Shown: positions 33,854 to 42,516, counted from the first letter of the stretch. The stretch: DNA of 64,000 nucleotides from Sulfitobacter indolifex (GCF_022788655.1 NZ_CP084951.1:2542001-2606000), one strand, 5' to 3'. The notes: generated from the letters alone by a model not told the origin. Numbers and translations are program-made.

Positions 33854-34720
33854 ATGACACTCTTGCTTGGTCTTGTAATGGTCTTCGGTCTGGTCTTTGG
33901 CGGCTTTATGCTGTCGGGCGGCAATATGGACATCGTCCTACATGCCCTGCCCTATGAGGGCATGATGATCGGCGGCGCGTCTCTGGGTGCCTTTGTCATC
34001 GCCAATTCATTCTCGGTGGTGAAATCATCGCTGGGCGGGGTTGTGCGGGTCATCAAAGGGCCGCGCTGGAAAGCGGCGGATTACAACGATCTGCTGGCTC
34101 TCATGTTTGAACTGGCGCGTCTTTATAAGACCAAAGGCATCGTCGCGATGGACGAGCATATCGAAAACCCTGAGGCCAGCCCGATCTTTCAACGCTACCC
34201 CAAGCTGATGAAGGATCACTTCGTCACCGATCTTATCGCCGACAGCTTTCGGATGATGTCGATGCAGTTCGACGACCGCTTCCAGATGGAAGACGTGATG
34301 AACCGCAAGATTAAAAAGCACCACCATGAATCGCTGGTTTCGGCCAGTGCGATCCAAAGCATGGCCGACGGCCTGCCCGCGATCGGCATTGTTGCGGCGG
34401 TTCTGGGCGTTATCAAAACAATGTCCTCCATCGACAAACCGCCAGAGATCCTTGGTGCGATGATCGGCGGCGCGTTGGTCGGCACGTTCCTTGGCGTTTT
34501 CCTTGCCTACTGCATGGTGCAGCCCATCGCGGGCCGGCTTGAGCAGATCGAGGAAGAAGACAGCGCCATGTATACGGTGATCCGCGATGTCATCGTGGCC
34601 ATCGTCGCGGGCCATCCGCCCAGCATCTGCATCGAGCTGGGCCGCGGTAACATCCCCACCACGAAGCAGCCGAACTTCTCCGCCGTTGAAGCCTCGCAGC
34701 GCGAACTGCCTGCGGTATGA
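33854..34720 (+). CDS. motA: Stator protein MotA
   Basis: Encodes 288 residues from the ATG at 33854, with GGAGG upstream. A TTG 6 codons earlier was rejected because GGAGG would then fall inside the gene. Four membrane helices, with the conserved DGLPAIGIVAAVLGVIKTM (proton-channel proline) and GALVGTFLGVFLAYCMVQPIA. MotA forms the five-subunit ring around MotB. The end overlaps the next gene (ATGA). Confidence 0.95.
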   Translation: MTLLLGLVMVFGLVFGGFMLSGGNMDIVLHALPYEGMMIGGASLGAFVIANSFSVVKSSLGGVVRVIKGPRWKAADYNDLLALMFELARLYKTKGIVAMDEHIENPEASPIFQRYPKLMKDHFVTDLIADSFRMMSMQFDDRFQMEDVMNRKIKKHHHESLVSASAIQSMADGLPAIGIVAAVLGVIKTMSSIDKPPEILGAMIGGALVGTFLGVFLAYCMVQPIAGRLEQIEEEDSAMYTVIRDVIVAIVAGHPPSICIELGRGNIPTTKQPNFSAVEASQRELPAV

Positions 34721-34974
34721 TCGTCCGCCTGCCGCTGATAGCTCTTGTGGCGCTGTTGGCAGGGCCGGGCCTCGCCGCGAGCAAAGCCAAAGAAGAGGGC
34801 GAGGAAAAGGTCGACAAGGCTGCCGAAACAGAAGCGAAGCTTCCCAATTCTATGCGCCGCCACGGGGTAATCGGTCATGTTCCCCCGATGGAAGGGCTGC
34901 CGCTGCTTGATCCTCAAGTACTGGAACGGATGCGCGAACGGCTGATCGTTCTGTCGCAGGGCGCCCGACAGTGA
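34717..34974 (+). CDS. Small exported protein between motA and the FliJ-like gene
   Basis: Encodes 85 residues: a signal peptide (IVRLPLIALVALLAGPGLAA), then a charged Lys/Glu segment and a C-terminal part GHVPPMEGLPLLDPQVLERMRERL. Overlaps motA by 4 bases and the next gene by 4, so translation is coupled to both. Probably periplasmic. No known family recognised; the coupling to motA suggests a stator or periplasmic chaperone role. Confidence 0.7.
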   Translation: MIVRLPLIALVALLAGPGLAASKAKEEGEEKVDKAAETEAKLPNSMRRHGVIGHVPPMEGLPLLDPQVLERMRERLIVLSQGARQ

Positions 34975-35396
34975 AGCCCCGACGCGGCGATGGTTTGGCC
35001 GTGCTTTCACGCCTAAAACGCTTTGAGATGGAGAACGTGGCCCTGGAAATGGTTGAGGTGAACCGCGCCCTCAGCCTGATCGAGAACGAGCGCCATACCT
35101 TGATGGAACAGCTGAACGATCGAGGTGACCCCGATGCCGTGGAGGCGACGCGCGTCGTCTCCGCCTTTATCCGCAACGTGTCGGAGACGATTCACCGCAA
35201 AGATGCCGAAGCCGAACGCCTGCGCGCGGACAGTGCCGGCATCCATGACAAGCTGAATGGTCTCTTTGCTGAGGCCAAGCGCATCGACCTGATCCGCACC
35301 CGCCGCGCCGAGACACGCAGACAAGCGCTCGAAAAGGCCGAAACAGCCGCCCAAGCGGAAGGATTTCTATCCATCTGGCTGGAAGATCAGAAGTAA
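34971..35396 (+). CDS. FliJ-like coiled-coil protein
   Basis: Encodes 141 residues from GTG (GTGA overlap). It is almost wholly helical and charged, with long coiled-coil stretches (ENVALEMVEVNRALSLIENERHTLMEQL, AEAERLRADSAGIHDKLNGLFAEAKRIDLIRTRRAETRRQALEKAE). Size and pattern are like FliJ, the stalk of the export ATPase complex, but FliJ is poorly conserved and fliI is not nearby, so the assignment is tentative. Last gene of the motA operon. Confidence 0.6.
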   Translation: MKPRRGDGLAVLSRLKRFEMENVALEMVEVNRALSLIENERHTLMEQLNDRGDPDAVEATRVVSAFIRNVSETIHRKDAEAERLRADSAGIHDKLNGLFAEAKRIDLIRTRRAETRRQALEKAETAAQAEGFLSIWLEDQK

Positions 35397-35417
35397 AATA
35401 GCCCTTTAGAAGCCTAG

Positions 35418-35446
35418 GGGAAAATTAATTCAAATTTCCCTTTATT
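35418..35446 (+). terminator. Terminator of the motA operon
   Basis: Arms GGGAAA (35418-35423) and TTTCCC (35435-35440) are followed by TTTATT on the + strand, 22 bases after the FliJ-like stop. This is the right-hand end of the flagellar cluster. Confidence 0.6.
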
Positions 35447-35559
35447 GGCGAATATAGGTCCAGAAAAGGCCGTATTTCTCTTACATCAAAGTCGCATTGT
35501 ATCTGTCGTCGTTCTGCCGGCGCCGAAACAAATTGTTTAGACTATACAGGAAATACTGC

Positions 35560-35826
35560 ATGACTGATGCCCCCACCCACACCACAACTATCATTCACGC
35601 GAAGCCGCAAAAAAGCGTCGTCGCGGCGTTCTTTTTGACGCTGCTTTTTGGCCCCCTCGGGCTTCTCTATGCCACCGTCGCCGGTGGTATTGTTTTGATT
35701 ATCTTGGCCATCCTCATCGGCGTCGTCACCTTTGGCCTCGGCGCGTTGATCACTTGGCCGGTGTCTATCATTTGGGGCGTGGTCGCCGCGATGATGTCCA
35801 AACGGACCCCGTCCATCCCCGCCTAA
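35560..35826 (+). CDS. Small membrane protein
   Basis: Encodes 88 residues from the ATG at 35560 (CAGGAAATACTGC in front). A longer upstream frame has no ribosome-binding site. Two closely spaced hydrophobic helices (about 21-50 and 52-75, Gly/Ile/Leu/Val-rich) with a short polar start and a Lys/Arg end. No known family or function recognised. Its own promoter must lie in 35447-35559, and a terminator follows. Confidence 0.65.
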   Translation: MTDAPTHTTTIIHAKPQKSVVAAFFLTLLFGPLGLLYATVAGGIVLIILAILIGVVTFGLGALITWPVSIIWGVVAAMMSKRTPSIPA

Positions 35827-35833
35827 CTCTGCG

Positions 35834-35861
35834 CCGGGGTCGTATTTCTGACCCCGGTTTT
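35834..35861 (+). terminator. Rho-independent terminator
   Basis: Stem CCGGGGTC (35834-35841) with GACCCCGG (35850-35857), 8-base loop, then TTTT. It lies 7 bases after the small membrane protein gene. Confidence 0.8.
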
Positions 35862-35878
35862 ATGTGAAAGGAATTTGT

Positions 35879-36214
35879 ATGAAGCGACGAGGTTTTTTCG
35901 CTGCTGCGGTTGGCGCGGCGTCACTTAGCGTCCGTCCATTGTATGCACAATCGGCCGACGTCACCCTTACGGATGTTCGAAACCTGTTTCAAAGCCGCGA
36001 CCTAGGCGCGCGGCGGATGGTACAGGACAGTCTTCGGCATGAAGGCTATTATAGTGGCGCGATTGACGGCGCATGGGGGCCGGGAACCAATGCGGCCTTC
36101 CGCGCGTTGATGGCCTCTGCGCGCTATCAGCGACACGCCTCCACTTGGACATTCGCGTATGAGGTTCAGGTCATTGAAACGATGTTCTTCCTAACCAGCG
36201 ACGCATATATGTAA
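35879..36214 (+). CDS. Small exported protein with a peptidoglycan-binding-like repeat
   Basis: Encodes 111 residues from the ATG at 35879 (GAAAGGAATTTGT upstream). An N-terminal twin-Arg-like KRRGFFAAAVGAASLS signal ends near YAQS. The segment VQDSLRHEGYYSGAIDGAWGPGTNAAFRALM (about 46-76) matches the PG_binding_1 repeat that binds cell-wall peptides. No catalytic domain. Exact role unknown. Confidence 0.7.
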   Translation: MKRRGFFAAAVGAASLSVRPLYAQSADVTLTDVRNLFQSRDLGARRMVQDSLRHEGYYSGAIDGAWGPGTNAAFRALMASARYQRHASTWTFAYEVQVIETMFFLTSDAYM

Positions 36215-36221
36215 CCCAATA

Positions 36222-36244
36222 CCGGGGCCCCTTATGGGCCCCGG
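36222..36244. terminator. Bidirectional terminator hairpin
   Basis: A perfect 9-bp stem, CCGGGGCCC (36222-36230) with GGGCCCCGG (36236-36244), 5-base loop, centred between the convergent genes ending at 36214 and 36247. Confidence 0.7.
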
Positions 36245-36246
36245 CC

Positions 36247-37164
36247 CTACGCCACGTCTTGGACCGCTAGGTCGGCCATGCGCAAAGCAGCCTCTCGGTT
36301 TGCGGCCACGGCGATAAAGCGCGCGTTGTGACAGAATTTCGCACCCTGCACGCCGCTTGCAGCCTCAAGATCGGCATCCGTCAACCCGGCCCACGCCTCA
36401 GGCAGATCCGCGCGCGCCTCGAAACTGTCCCCGCTTTTGCGGATCGTAGTCAGCGCCCAATCCTCCCCGCGCGGATGCACGACAAACAGCAGATGATCCG
36501 CCCCGGCCTTTTCCACCGCCGAACGGAACGGCATGCCGCGGGGCAGTTCCAGCACACGCCCGCTGCCCGCAGCTTCGATCGCCTGCATGACCATCGCCTC
36601 GGCCCGCCGCTTGGCAGCTTTGCCCTTGATCGCCGCCTCAACAAAGGCGCGCGCAACGGGAAGGGCCGCCATAAAGGCGCGGTCATCGGCATCCTCGCCA
36701 CGCTCATCGAAGACGGGTTTCAGCGTCTCTAGCAGCACCGGCAGGGTCATCCCCGCCAAGGGGCCCGCGACCGACGGCTCCAACGCGCCGTTGTCGATCA
36801 GATCAACGGGCAGGACAAAGCCCTGATCAAAACTGCGGTGGATATCTTCTACATCCGCTTCAGGCACATCAAAGCTGCGCAGATAATCCCGGCCATAGTG
36901 CTGCCAGATCAGCCCGAAAGAACTGAAAGGCTGGCCGTCTTCGCGCAGGGGGTTGGGGCGCTGGTGATGATCAAAGATCAACGCATCTGCATCATACTCC
37001 CGGCCCACATCATAGATGATCCGCCCCGCGCCGGGTGTGATCCAATCCGCATCACGGCTGCGCAGCAATGTCGCATCAGGATAAAGCCGGGTCAGAATGA
37101 CGGAAGACAAAAGCTCATCCGCGTGAAAGCCACCCGAATGGGTGACGAGATGGGTAATGGTCAT
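36247..37164 (-). CDS. MYG1 family protein (DHH-type phosphoesterase fold)
   Basis: Encodes 305 residues from the ATG at 37164; a longer frame lacks family support. Signature motifs are ITHLVTHSGGFHADELLSS at the N terminus, RIIYDVGREYDADALIFDHHQ (DHH motif about 60-75), and a C-terminal domain with LPRGMPFRSAVEKAG and GAKFCHNARFIAVA. MYG1/UPF0160 proteins are metal-dependent nucleases; the eukaryotic member acts on RNA. The bacterial role is not settled. Single gene. Confidence 0.88.
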   Translation of the reverse strand: MTITHLVTHSGGFHADELLSSVILTRLYPDATLLRSRDADWITPGAGRIIYDVGREYDADALIFDHHQRPNPLREDGQPFSSFGLIWQHYGRDYLRSFDVPEADVEDIHRSFDQGFVLPVDLIDNGALEPSVAGPLAGMTLPVLLETLKPVFDERGEDADDRAFMAALPVARAFVEAAIKGKAAKRRAEAMVMQAIEAAGSGRVLELPRGMPFRSAVEKAGADHLLFVVHPRGEDWALTTIRKSGDSFEARADLPEAWAGLTDADLEAASGVQGAKFCHNARFIAVAANREAALRMADLAVQDVA

Positions 37165-37468
37165 GGGCTGGCTCCGCTCGGGCTGGGGATATCGGGATCG
37201 GGATGGTTGTTTGAGCCCCAATACGTCGGGGCGCGGGCGAAGTGCAAGCAGACCGCCCCAAGGCCGCTGCAATGCGCGCGACCGAAGATGATGGCTATAC
37301 CGGCCCGCTTGGGGATCAACCGGGCGCGCGCGTTGAGCCGTCTATGAAAGATGTCGCGTGCGCCGAAGCGCGCACTGCAAGGGTGCTAAGAATGCTGTGC
37401 GCGCGCCCACATGCCCAACTGAACTGCGCGGCGCAAGCGTCACCCGACTGCAAAAGACATCAACCGCG
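37165..37468. other. 304-base gap without a convincing gene
   Basis: The stretch between the MYG1-family start and the GntR stop is GC-rich and contains no open frame with family features. It includes a hairpin GTGCGC-CGAAGC-GCGCAC (37358-37375), which could end the gntR transcript. The promoter of the MYG1 gene should lie near 37170-37230. No repeats or RNA gene recognised. Confidence 0.4.
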
Positions 37469-38212
37469 TCAGGATGGGCCGGGCGCGCCCCAAACCTCTG
37501 GCAGGGCCGTGTCGCCGCCCTCCCCAGCCGCCAGCAACTTGCGGCCTATGTCCAAAACGCCGTCGCGGATGTCATTGGCGATGGCCGCGCTTAGCGCATC
37601 GCCATCGCGCGCGGTGAGTGCAGCCAACACCTCTTTATGTCGATCGATCTGATAGTATTCCGCGACCTCGGTAATCACCTGCCGTTGAAAGGGCCCAAGT
37701 TGCAGCCAGATGCTTTCGATCATCGGCAAAGACGACTGCGCTGGATTGACCGTATAGAGCATCCGGTGAAAGGCTTGGTTCATCAACGTAAGTTGGTCCG
37801 AGTCCCGCTCGGCCACATATCGGTCCATGATGCCGTCGATCTCTGTCAATTTTGCGATCACGATATCCGAGATATAGGGCAAGGCGCGCAGGGCGGCGTG
37901 GGTCTCTACGGCAATGCGCAGGGCGACAAGTTCTTCGAAACGGTTCAGCGTCATCAGCGGCACCGTCAAACGGCGGTTGTCTTTGATCTGGATCGCGTGT
38001 TCTGAGCTCAGCCGCCGCACCGCTTCGCGCACAGGTGTCGGGCTGTGATTGAGCCGCTCCGCGATGCCCCGCATGGTGAGCGAGGTGCCCGGCGTGATGG
38101 CCCCCAACATGATCGCATTGCGCAGCCGCTCATAGACAACCTCCTGCGTCGTCGCGCCCGAAATCTCAGGGATCTCGGGAATATTGAGCGCGTCATTGTC
38201 CTTGCCGATCAT
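37469..38212 (-). CDS. GntR-family regulator, FCD subfamily
   Basis: Encodes 247 residues from the ATG at 38212 (AAAGGCGGCGAG in front). The N-terminal winged helix (VVYERLRNAIMLGAITPGTSLTMRGIAERLNHSPTPVREAVRRL, about 25-75) is followed by an all-helical FCD ligand domain (LVALRIAVETHAALRALPY, NQAFHRMLYTVNPAQ). Such proteins usually repress nearby catabolic genes and respond to their substrates. Divergent from the glutamine-synthetase-like gene, with operator-like repeats in between (38278-38306). Confidence 0.92.
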   Translation of the reverse strand: MIGKDNDALNIPEIPEISGATTQEVVYERLRNAIMLGAITPGTSLTMRGIAERLNHSPTPVREAVRRLSSEHAIQIKDNRRLTVPLMTLNRFEELVALRIAVETHAALRALPYISDIVIAKLTEIDGIMDRYVAERDSDQLTLMNQAFHRMLYTVNPAQSSLPMIESIWLQLGPFQRQVITEVAEYYQIDRHKEVLAALTARDGDALSAAIANDIRDGVLDIGRKLLAAGEGGDTALPEVWGAPGPS

Positions 38213-38258
38213 CTCGCCGCCTTTGATCTTTCGGGGCCAACCATAAGCTGATGGGCGA

Positions 38259-38306
38259 TTGACAGACAAGCGAATAGTGGTATGACGTTTTCTATAATGG
38301 TATCAC
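38259..38306 (+). promoter_or_regulatory. Promoter and GntR operator candidates before the glutamine-synthetase-like gene
   Basis: TTGACA (38259-38264), 16 bases and TATGAC (38281-38286) form a good sigma-70 promoter towards the gene at 38337. Two copies of TGGTATSAC (38278-38286 and 38298-38306), exactly 20 bp or two helical turns apart, overlap and follow the -10. TGGTAT-type half-sites are common GntR/FCD operators. Confidence 0.6.
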
Positions 38307-38336
38307 ATTGTTGTTTTAGATATCGAAAGGAACCCC

Positions 38337-39686
38337 ATGTCTGAGAGCAAAGCAGAAGCCTGGCTGGCGCAACACCCAGAGATTGAATCGATCTTTGCTT
38401 GCGTCTGTGACCTTAACGGCACCATGCGCGGCAAACGGGTGCCTGCCGATCAAGTCTCCAAAGTCGTAGAGGGCGGGCTGCGTATGCCCCTGTCCATCGT
38501 CGGCATGGATATCTGGGGCGAAGATGTCGAGAACAGTGAGCTGGTTTTTGAAACCGGCGATTCCGACGGTCTGTGTGATTTCACAGGCCGTCCACTAATG
38601 CCCATCACATGGACCTCGCGCCCGACCGCGCTGGCGATGCTGTGGATGCGTCAGGAAAACGGCGCTCCCTTCCCCGGCGATCCGCGCCGGGCGCTGGCCG
38701 AAGTGGCCGCAAAGTTCAAAGCGCGCGGGCTGACCCCGGTGGTCGCCACGGAGCTGGAGTTCTATCTCGTTGACCCGACCGAGGATCACCCGCAGGCGCC
38801 CTGCTCTCCGGTCACCGGTAAGCGGCTGGATTCCGATGGCGCGCTGTCGCTGGATGAATTGCAGCACTTCGATGAGTTTCTGAACGAAGTCTATGACGCT
38901 TGCGAATTGCAGGGCATCCCCGCTGATGCCGCGATTTCGGAAAACGGCGCGGGCCAGTTTGAGATCAACATGCGCCATGTCGATGACCCCCTGCGTGCGG
39001 CAGATGACGCGGTGCTGTTCAAACGGCTGGTGCGCGGCATCGCGCGCAAACATGGGTTTGCCGCGACCTTCATGGCCAAACCCTATGGCGATCTGGCGGG
39101 CAGCGGCTTTCACGTGCACTTCTCGCTCGTGGATGAAAACGGCGTTAACGTCTTTGACAATGGCGGGGATGAAGGCACGCCCCTGATGCTCAACGCCGTG
39201 GCCGGTCTGCTGGCAACGATGCAGCAAAACACGCTGACCTTCGCGCCACATGAGAACTCCTACCGCCGCCTGCTGCCGGGTGCCCATGCGCCGACTAATG
39301 TCGCTTGGGGCTATGAGAACCGCACTGCAGCGATCCGCATTCCCGGCGGCGACGGCAAGGCACGGCGCATCGAGCACCGCGTCGCCGGGGCCGATGCCAA
39401 CCCCTATCTGGTGCTGACCAGCATTCTGGGCGGCGCGCTTTTGGGGATCGAACAAGACATGCAGCCCGTCGCCCCCATCACCGGTGACGCCTATACGATG
39501 AAGCTCGACAACCTACCGCTCGACTGGGCCACGGCCATCGACGCCTTCCGCAAAGGACCGGATGTGCCCGGCATCTTCTCCGCCCGTTTGCAAACCATGA
39601 TGGTTGAATGCAAGACCCAAGAGCTGCGCAAATTCGCGCGGCAAGTGACCCATTTCGAATACGACACCTATCTGGAGATCGTCTGA
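38337..39686 (+). CDS. Glutamine-synthetase-like ligase (gamma-glutamylpolyamine synthetase type)
   Basis: Encodes 449 residues with glutamine-synthetase catalytic motifs: ELEFYLVD (about 138), ENGAGQFEINMRHVDD (about 200), FMAKPYGDLAGSGFHVHFSL, the ATP-binding FAPHENSYRRLLPGAHAPTNVAWGYENR, and RIEHRVAGADANPYL. It belongs to the PuuA-like branch rather than to ammonia-assimilating GlnA, judging from length and from coupling to an oxidoreductase. Likely reaction: ATP-dependent gamma-glutamylation of an amine such as putrescine or ethanolamine. The stop overlaps the next start (TGATG). GAAAGGA is the ribosome-binding site. Confidence 0.85.
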   Translation: MSESKAEAWLAQHPEIESIFACVCDLNGTMRGKRVPADQVSKVVEGGLRMPLSIVGMDIWGEDVENSELVFETGDSDGLCDFTGRPLMPITWTSRPTALAMLWMRQENGAPFPGDPRRALAEVAAKFKARGLTPVVATELEFYLVDPTEDHPQAPCSPVTGKRLDSDGALSLDELQHFDEFLNEVYDACELQGIPADAAISENGAGQFEINMRHVDDPLRAADDAVLFKRLVRGIARKHGFAATFMAKPYGDLAGSGFHVHFSLVDENGVNVFDNGGDEGTPLMLNAVAGLLATMQQNTLTFAPHENSYRRLLPGAHAPTNVAWGYENRTAAIRIPGGDGKARRIEHRVAGADANPYLVLTSILGGALLGIEQDMQPVAPITGDAYTMKLDNLPLDWATAIDAFRKGPDVPGIFSARLQTMMVECKTQELRKFARQVTHFEYDTYLEIV

Positions 39687-40996
39687 TGTCTCGCCAAAGC
39701 CACCCCTACGCCGGTGACGGCAGCCATACGACAAGCTACTACGCGGCCTCCGCCAATCCCTCGCCCGAGCGCCCCGAATTGCAGGGCGATCACGAGATCG
39801 ACGTTTGCATTGTTGGCGCGGGCTACAGCGGGCTGTCGACGGGCCTGCATCTTGCCGAAAAAGGCTACAAGGTCGCCATCATCGAAGGGGCGCGCGTGGG
39901 CTGGGGGGCTTCGGGGCGCAATGGCGGTCAGATCGTCAACGGGCTGAACGCCAGCCTGCAAACGATCAAGCGCCGCTATGGTCAAGACACGGCGACCTTC
40001 GTCGCTGGCATCGTGCAAGAAGGTGGCGAGATCATCCGCGAGCGGATCCGCACCTATGACATCAAATGCGACCTTAAAGAAAAGAACATCTTCACCGGCC
40101 TCACCGCCGCACATATGCGCGAGTTGGAAGAGCGTCAGAAGCTCTGGCAGGGGTATGGCATCGACAACCAAGAGATGCTGGACAAAGATCAACTCCGCGC
40201 CCACGTCAATTCTGACCTCTATGAAGGCGGGCTGATCGACCATTCAGGCGGTCACATGCACCCGCTGAACCTCGCACTTGGCGAGGCTGCGGCATTTGAG
40301 AAGAACGGCGGCACGATCTACGAGATGTCCCCGGTCACGGATGTAGATCACACTGCCGCACGCCCCGTTGTCAGAACGGCCAAGGGCACGATGACCTGCA
40401 AAACGCTGGTGCTTTGCGGCAACGCCTATCTTGGCCATGTGGTGCCCACGCTGACCCCGCGCGTCATGCCCGTCTCGACCCAAGTCATGGCGACAGAGCC
40501 GCTTAGCGAGGCGCAGGCGCACGCGCTGTTGCCCACGGATGCCTGTGTCGAAGACATCCGCTATATCCTCGATTACTACCGCCTGTCGGGTGACAAACGC
40601 ATGCTCTTTGGCGGCGGTACCGTCTACGGCGGTGCCGATCCGAGCGACATCAAAGCCAAGCTGAAGCGCAATATGGACAAAGTCTTCCCTCAGCTTAAAG
40701 ACGTGAAGATCGACTATGCGTGGAGCGGCAATTTTGCCCTGTCGTTCAGCCGTGTGCCGCAGATGGGCCGGATCGGCGACAGCACCTATTTCGCCCATGG
40801 CTACAGCGGCCATGGCGTGACCGGCTCGCATACTTTCGGGCGTATCCTTTCCGAGGCCATCGACGGCGACCTCACCCGCTTTGACGTCTTCGCCACTGTG
40901 CCGTGGTTCCCCTTCCCCGGTGGGCGCATGCTTCGAGTGCCCTATTCGGTGATGGGCTCTTGGTGGTACGGGCTGCGCGACCGCTTGGGGGTCTGA
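39686..40996 (+). CDS. FAD-dependent oxidoreductase (gamma-glutamylputrescine oxidase type)
   Basis: Encodes 436 residues from the ATG at 39686. An N-terminal Rossmann FAD site GAGYSG (44-49) and a DAO-type fold (NGGQIVNGLN, LSGDKRMLFGGGTVYGG, GHGVTGSHTFGRILSEAI) are visible. Similar to PuuB, which oxidises gamma-glutamylputrescine to the aldehyde with release of ammonia and H2O2. Translationally coupled to the ligase upstream, matching a puuA-puuB-like pathway. No matching aldehyde dehydrogenase or glutamyl hydrolase gene is next to it. Confidence 0.85.
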   Translation: MSRQSHPYAGDGSHTTSYYAASANPSPERPELQGDHEIDVCIVGAGYSGLSTGLHLAEKGYKVAIIEGARVGWGASGRNGGQIVNGLNASLQTIKRRYGQDTATFVAGIVQEGGEIIRERIRTYDIKCDLKEKNIFTGLTAAHMRELEERQKLWQGYGIDNQEMLDKDQLRAHVNSDLYEGGLIDHSGGHMHPLNLALGEAAAFEKNGGTIYEMSPVTDVDHTAARPVVRTAKGTMTCKTLVLCGNAYLGHVVPTLTPRVMPVSTQVMATEPLSEAQAHALLPTDACVEDIRYILDYYRLSGDKRMLFGGGTVYGGADPSDIKAKLKRNMDKVFPQLKDVKIDYAWSGNFALSFSRVPQMGRIGDSTYFAHGYSGHGVTGSHTFGRILSEAIDGDLTRFDVFATVPWFPFPGGRMLRVPYSVMGSWWYGLRDRLGV

Positions 40997-41070
40997 AACC
41001 TTTTGACAGGGCTGGGGGTTTCTTCACAGTGACCGGGTGCGCCCGCACTTCGTGACTGAAAGGATCCCCC

Positions 41071-41778
41071 ATGCCCGACCAAAAGCCCGGCCTAAAGCCC
41101 GTCTCTACGATCGTTTTTGACGTGAATGAGACCCTGCTCGACATCACCACGCTTGAGCCTTTGTTCCAGCGTGTTTTCGGCGATCCGTCGGTGATGCGCG
41201 AATGGTTTGCCGAGCTGATCCTCTATTCTCAAACGATGACCCTGTCGGGCCGCTATACGCCTTTTGGCGCTTTGGCAGGCGGTGTGTTGCAGATGGTCGG
41301 GGCGAACAAAGACGTTCCGATTACGGATGATGATGTGGCCGAGCTGAAGTCCCTCATCGGCTCAATGCCCGCCCACGCGGATGTCGCACCGGCCCTGCGC
41401 AAACTGCGAGACGCGGGATTTCAACTGGTGACGCTGACCAACTCCCCACCCTCCCCCGCGCCATCACCGCTGGAAAAAGCCGGCCTCGCCGATTTCTTTG
41501 AACGCAGCTTTAGCATTGATGATGTAGAGAAATTCAAACCCCACCCCGCGACCTATCAGATGGTGGCCGAGACGTTGGACCTACAAACCGATGACCTATG
41601 CATGGTTGCCTGCCATCTGTGGGATACCATCGGGGCGCAGGCAGCGGGGTGCCAAGGGGCCTTTCTGACCCGCCCCAACAACAATCTGCTTGAGGCCGAG
41701 GGCGTGCCGCAGCCGCATTTCCGATCAGACGATCTGGTCGACCTGTCCGAGCAGATCATCGCCGGGAACGGCAGCTAG
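41071..41778 (+). CDS. HAD hydrolase, haloacid dehalogenase type II-like
   Basis: Encodes 235 residues with HAD motifs: FDVNETLLD (nucleophile Asp17), LTNSPP (motif II, about 124), KFKPHPATY (Lys, about 155), and ACHLWDTIGAQAAG (about 178). Members of this group are often named L-2-haloacid dehalogenases. In true ones the last motif reads SSNxWDxxGA, so the Asn is His here and dehalogenase activity is doubtful. It has its own ribosome-binding site (GAAAGGATC) and converges with the ABC transporter operon. Confidence 0.85.
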   Translation: MPDQKPGLKPVSTIVFDVNETLLDITTLEPLFQRVFGDPSVMREWFAELILYSQTMTLSGRYTPFGALAGGVLQMVGANKDVPITDDDVAELKSLIGSMPAHADVAPALRKLRDAGFQLVTLTNSPPSPAPSPLEKAGLADFFERSFSIDDVEKFKPHPATYQMVAETLDLQTDDLCMVACHLWDTIGAQAAGCQGAFLTRPNNNLLEAEGVPQPHFRSDDLVDLSEQIIAGNGS

Positions 41779-41781
41779 ACT

Positions 41782-42516
41782 TCAGCCGCCCATGCGCCGG
41801 GCCAACCGCTTTTCGAGCTGCACCATCGCGTCATAGATCAGTACCGCAAAAAGCCCGACCGCCAGCCCCCCTTGCACCACAAAGGCGGTGTTATTGGTCA
41901 GCAGCCCGGCGATGATCACCTCGCCCAAGGTTCGCGCGGCCACGGTCGAGCCGATGGTCGCTGTGCCCAGGGCGATGACCACCGACAGCCGAATGCCCGT
42001 CAGCGTGATCGGCAGGGCTAATGGCAACTCCACCCGCCATAGCCGCTGCCAACGGCTCAGCCCAATGCCCCGCGCGGCCTCCATCGTGGCGGGGGGCAGA
42101 TTGGTCAGCCCCGTCACCGCATTCTCGAATATCGGCAGCAAGCCATAAAGGAACAGCGCCACCAGCGTCGGCCCAGCGCCAAAGCCCAAAGCGGGCACGG
42201 CCAGCGCCAGCACGGCGACGGGGGGAAAGGTCTGGCCCATGTTGGTGATGGTGCGCGACAGCGGGCGAAAGGCCGCACCCGCCGGGCGGGTCACAAGGAT
42301 CGCCAGCGTCACGGCCACCACGGTCGCCGCAGCCGAGGCCAATGCTACCAGCGCCAGATGGCTGAGTGACAAAGAGAGTAGCGACGCGCGTTCATAGATC
42401 ACCGGGCCACCCGTCGGCGCCAAGGGAGCCAGAAGCGGCGTGAACCATTCAGGCCGAAGGACCAAGGCCAGTAGGATCACGACCAGCAAGGGCCGAAGGA
42501 TCAGCCCGATCCTCAT
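41782..42516 (-). CDS. yehW: Compatible-solute ABC permease, YehW-like
   Basis: Encodes 244 residues, the length of YehW, with about five or six membrane helices and the BPD_transp EAA loop (NLPPATMEAARGIGLSRWQRLWRVELPLALPITLTGIR). The four genes 45543 down to 41782 match the E. coli yehZYXW (osmF) set in order and size. That system binds glycine betaine with low affinity. Last gene; overlaps the ATPase gene by 4 bases. Confidence 0.85.
   Translation of the reverse strand: MRIGLILRPLLVVILLALVLRPEWFTPLLAPLAPTGGPVIYERASLLSLSLSHLALVALASAAATVVAVTLAILVTRPAGAAFRPLSRTITNMGQTFPPVAVLALAVPALGFGAGPTLVALFLYGLLPIFENAVTGLTNLPPATMEAARGIGLSRWQRLWRVELPLALPITLTGIRLSVVIALGTATIGSTVAARTLGEVIIAGLLTNNTAFVVQGGLAVGLFAVLIYDAMVQLEKRLARRMGG

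Noticed and set aside
37242..37652. Forward open frame of 136 codons overlapping the gntR 3' end
   Set aside because: No family features and half of it is antisense to gntR.
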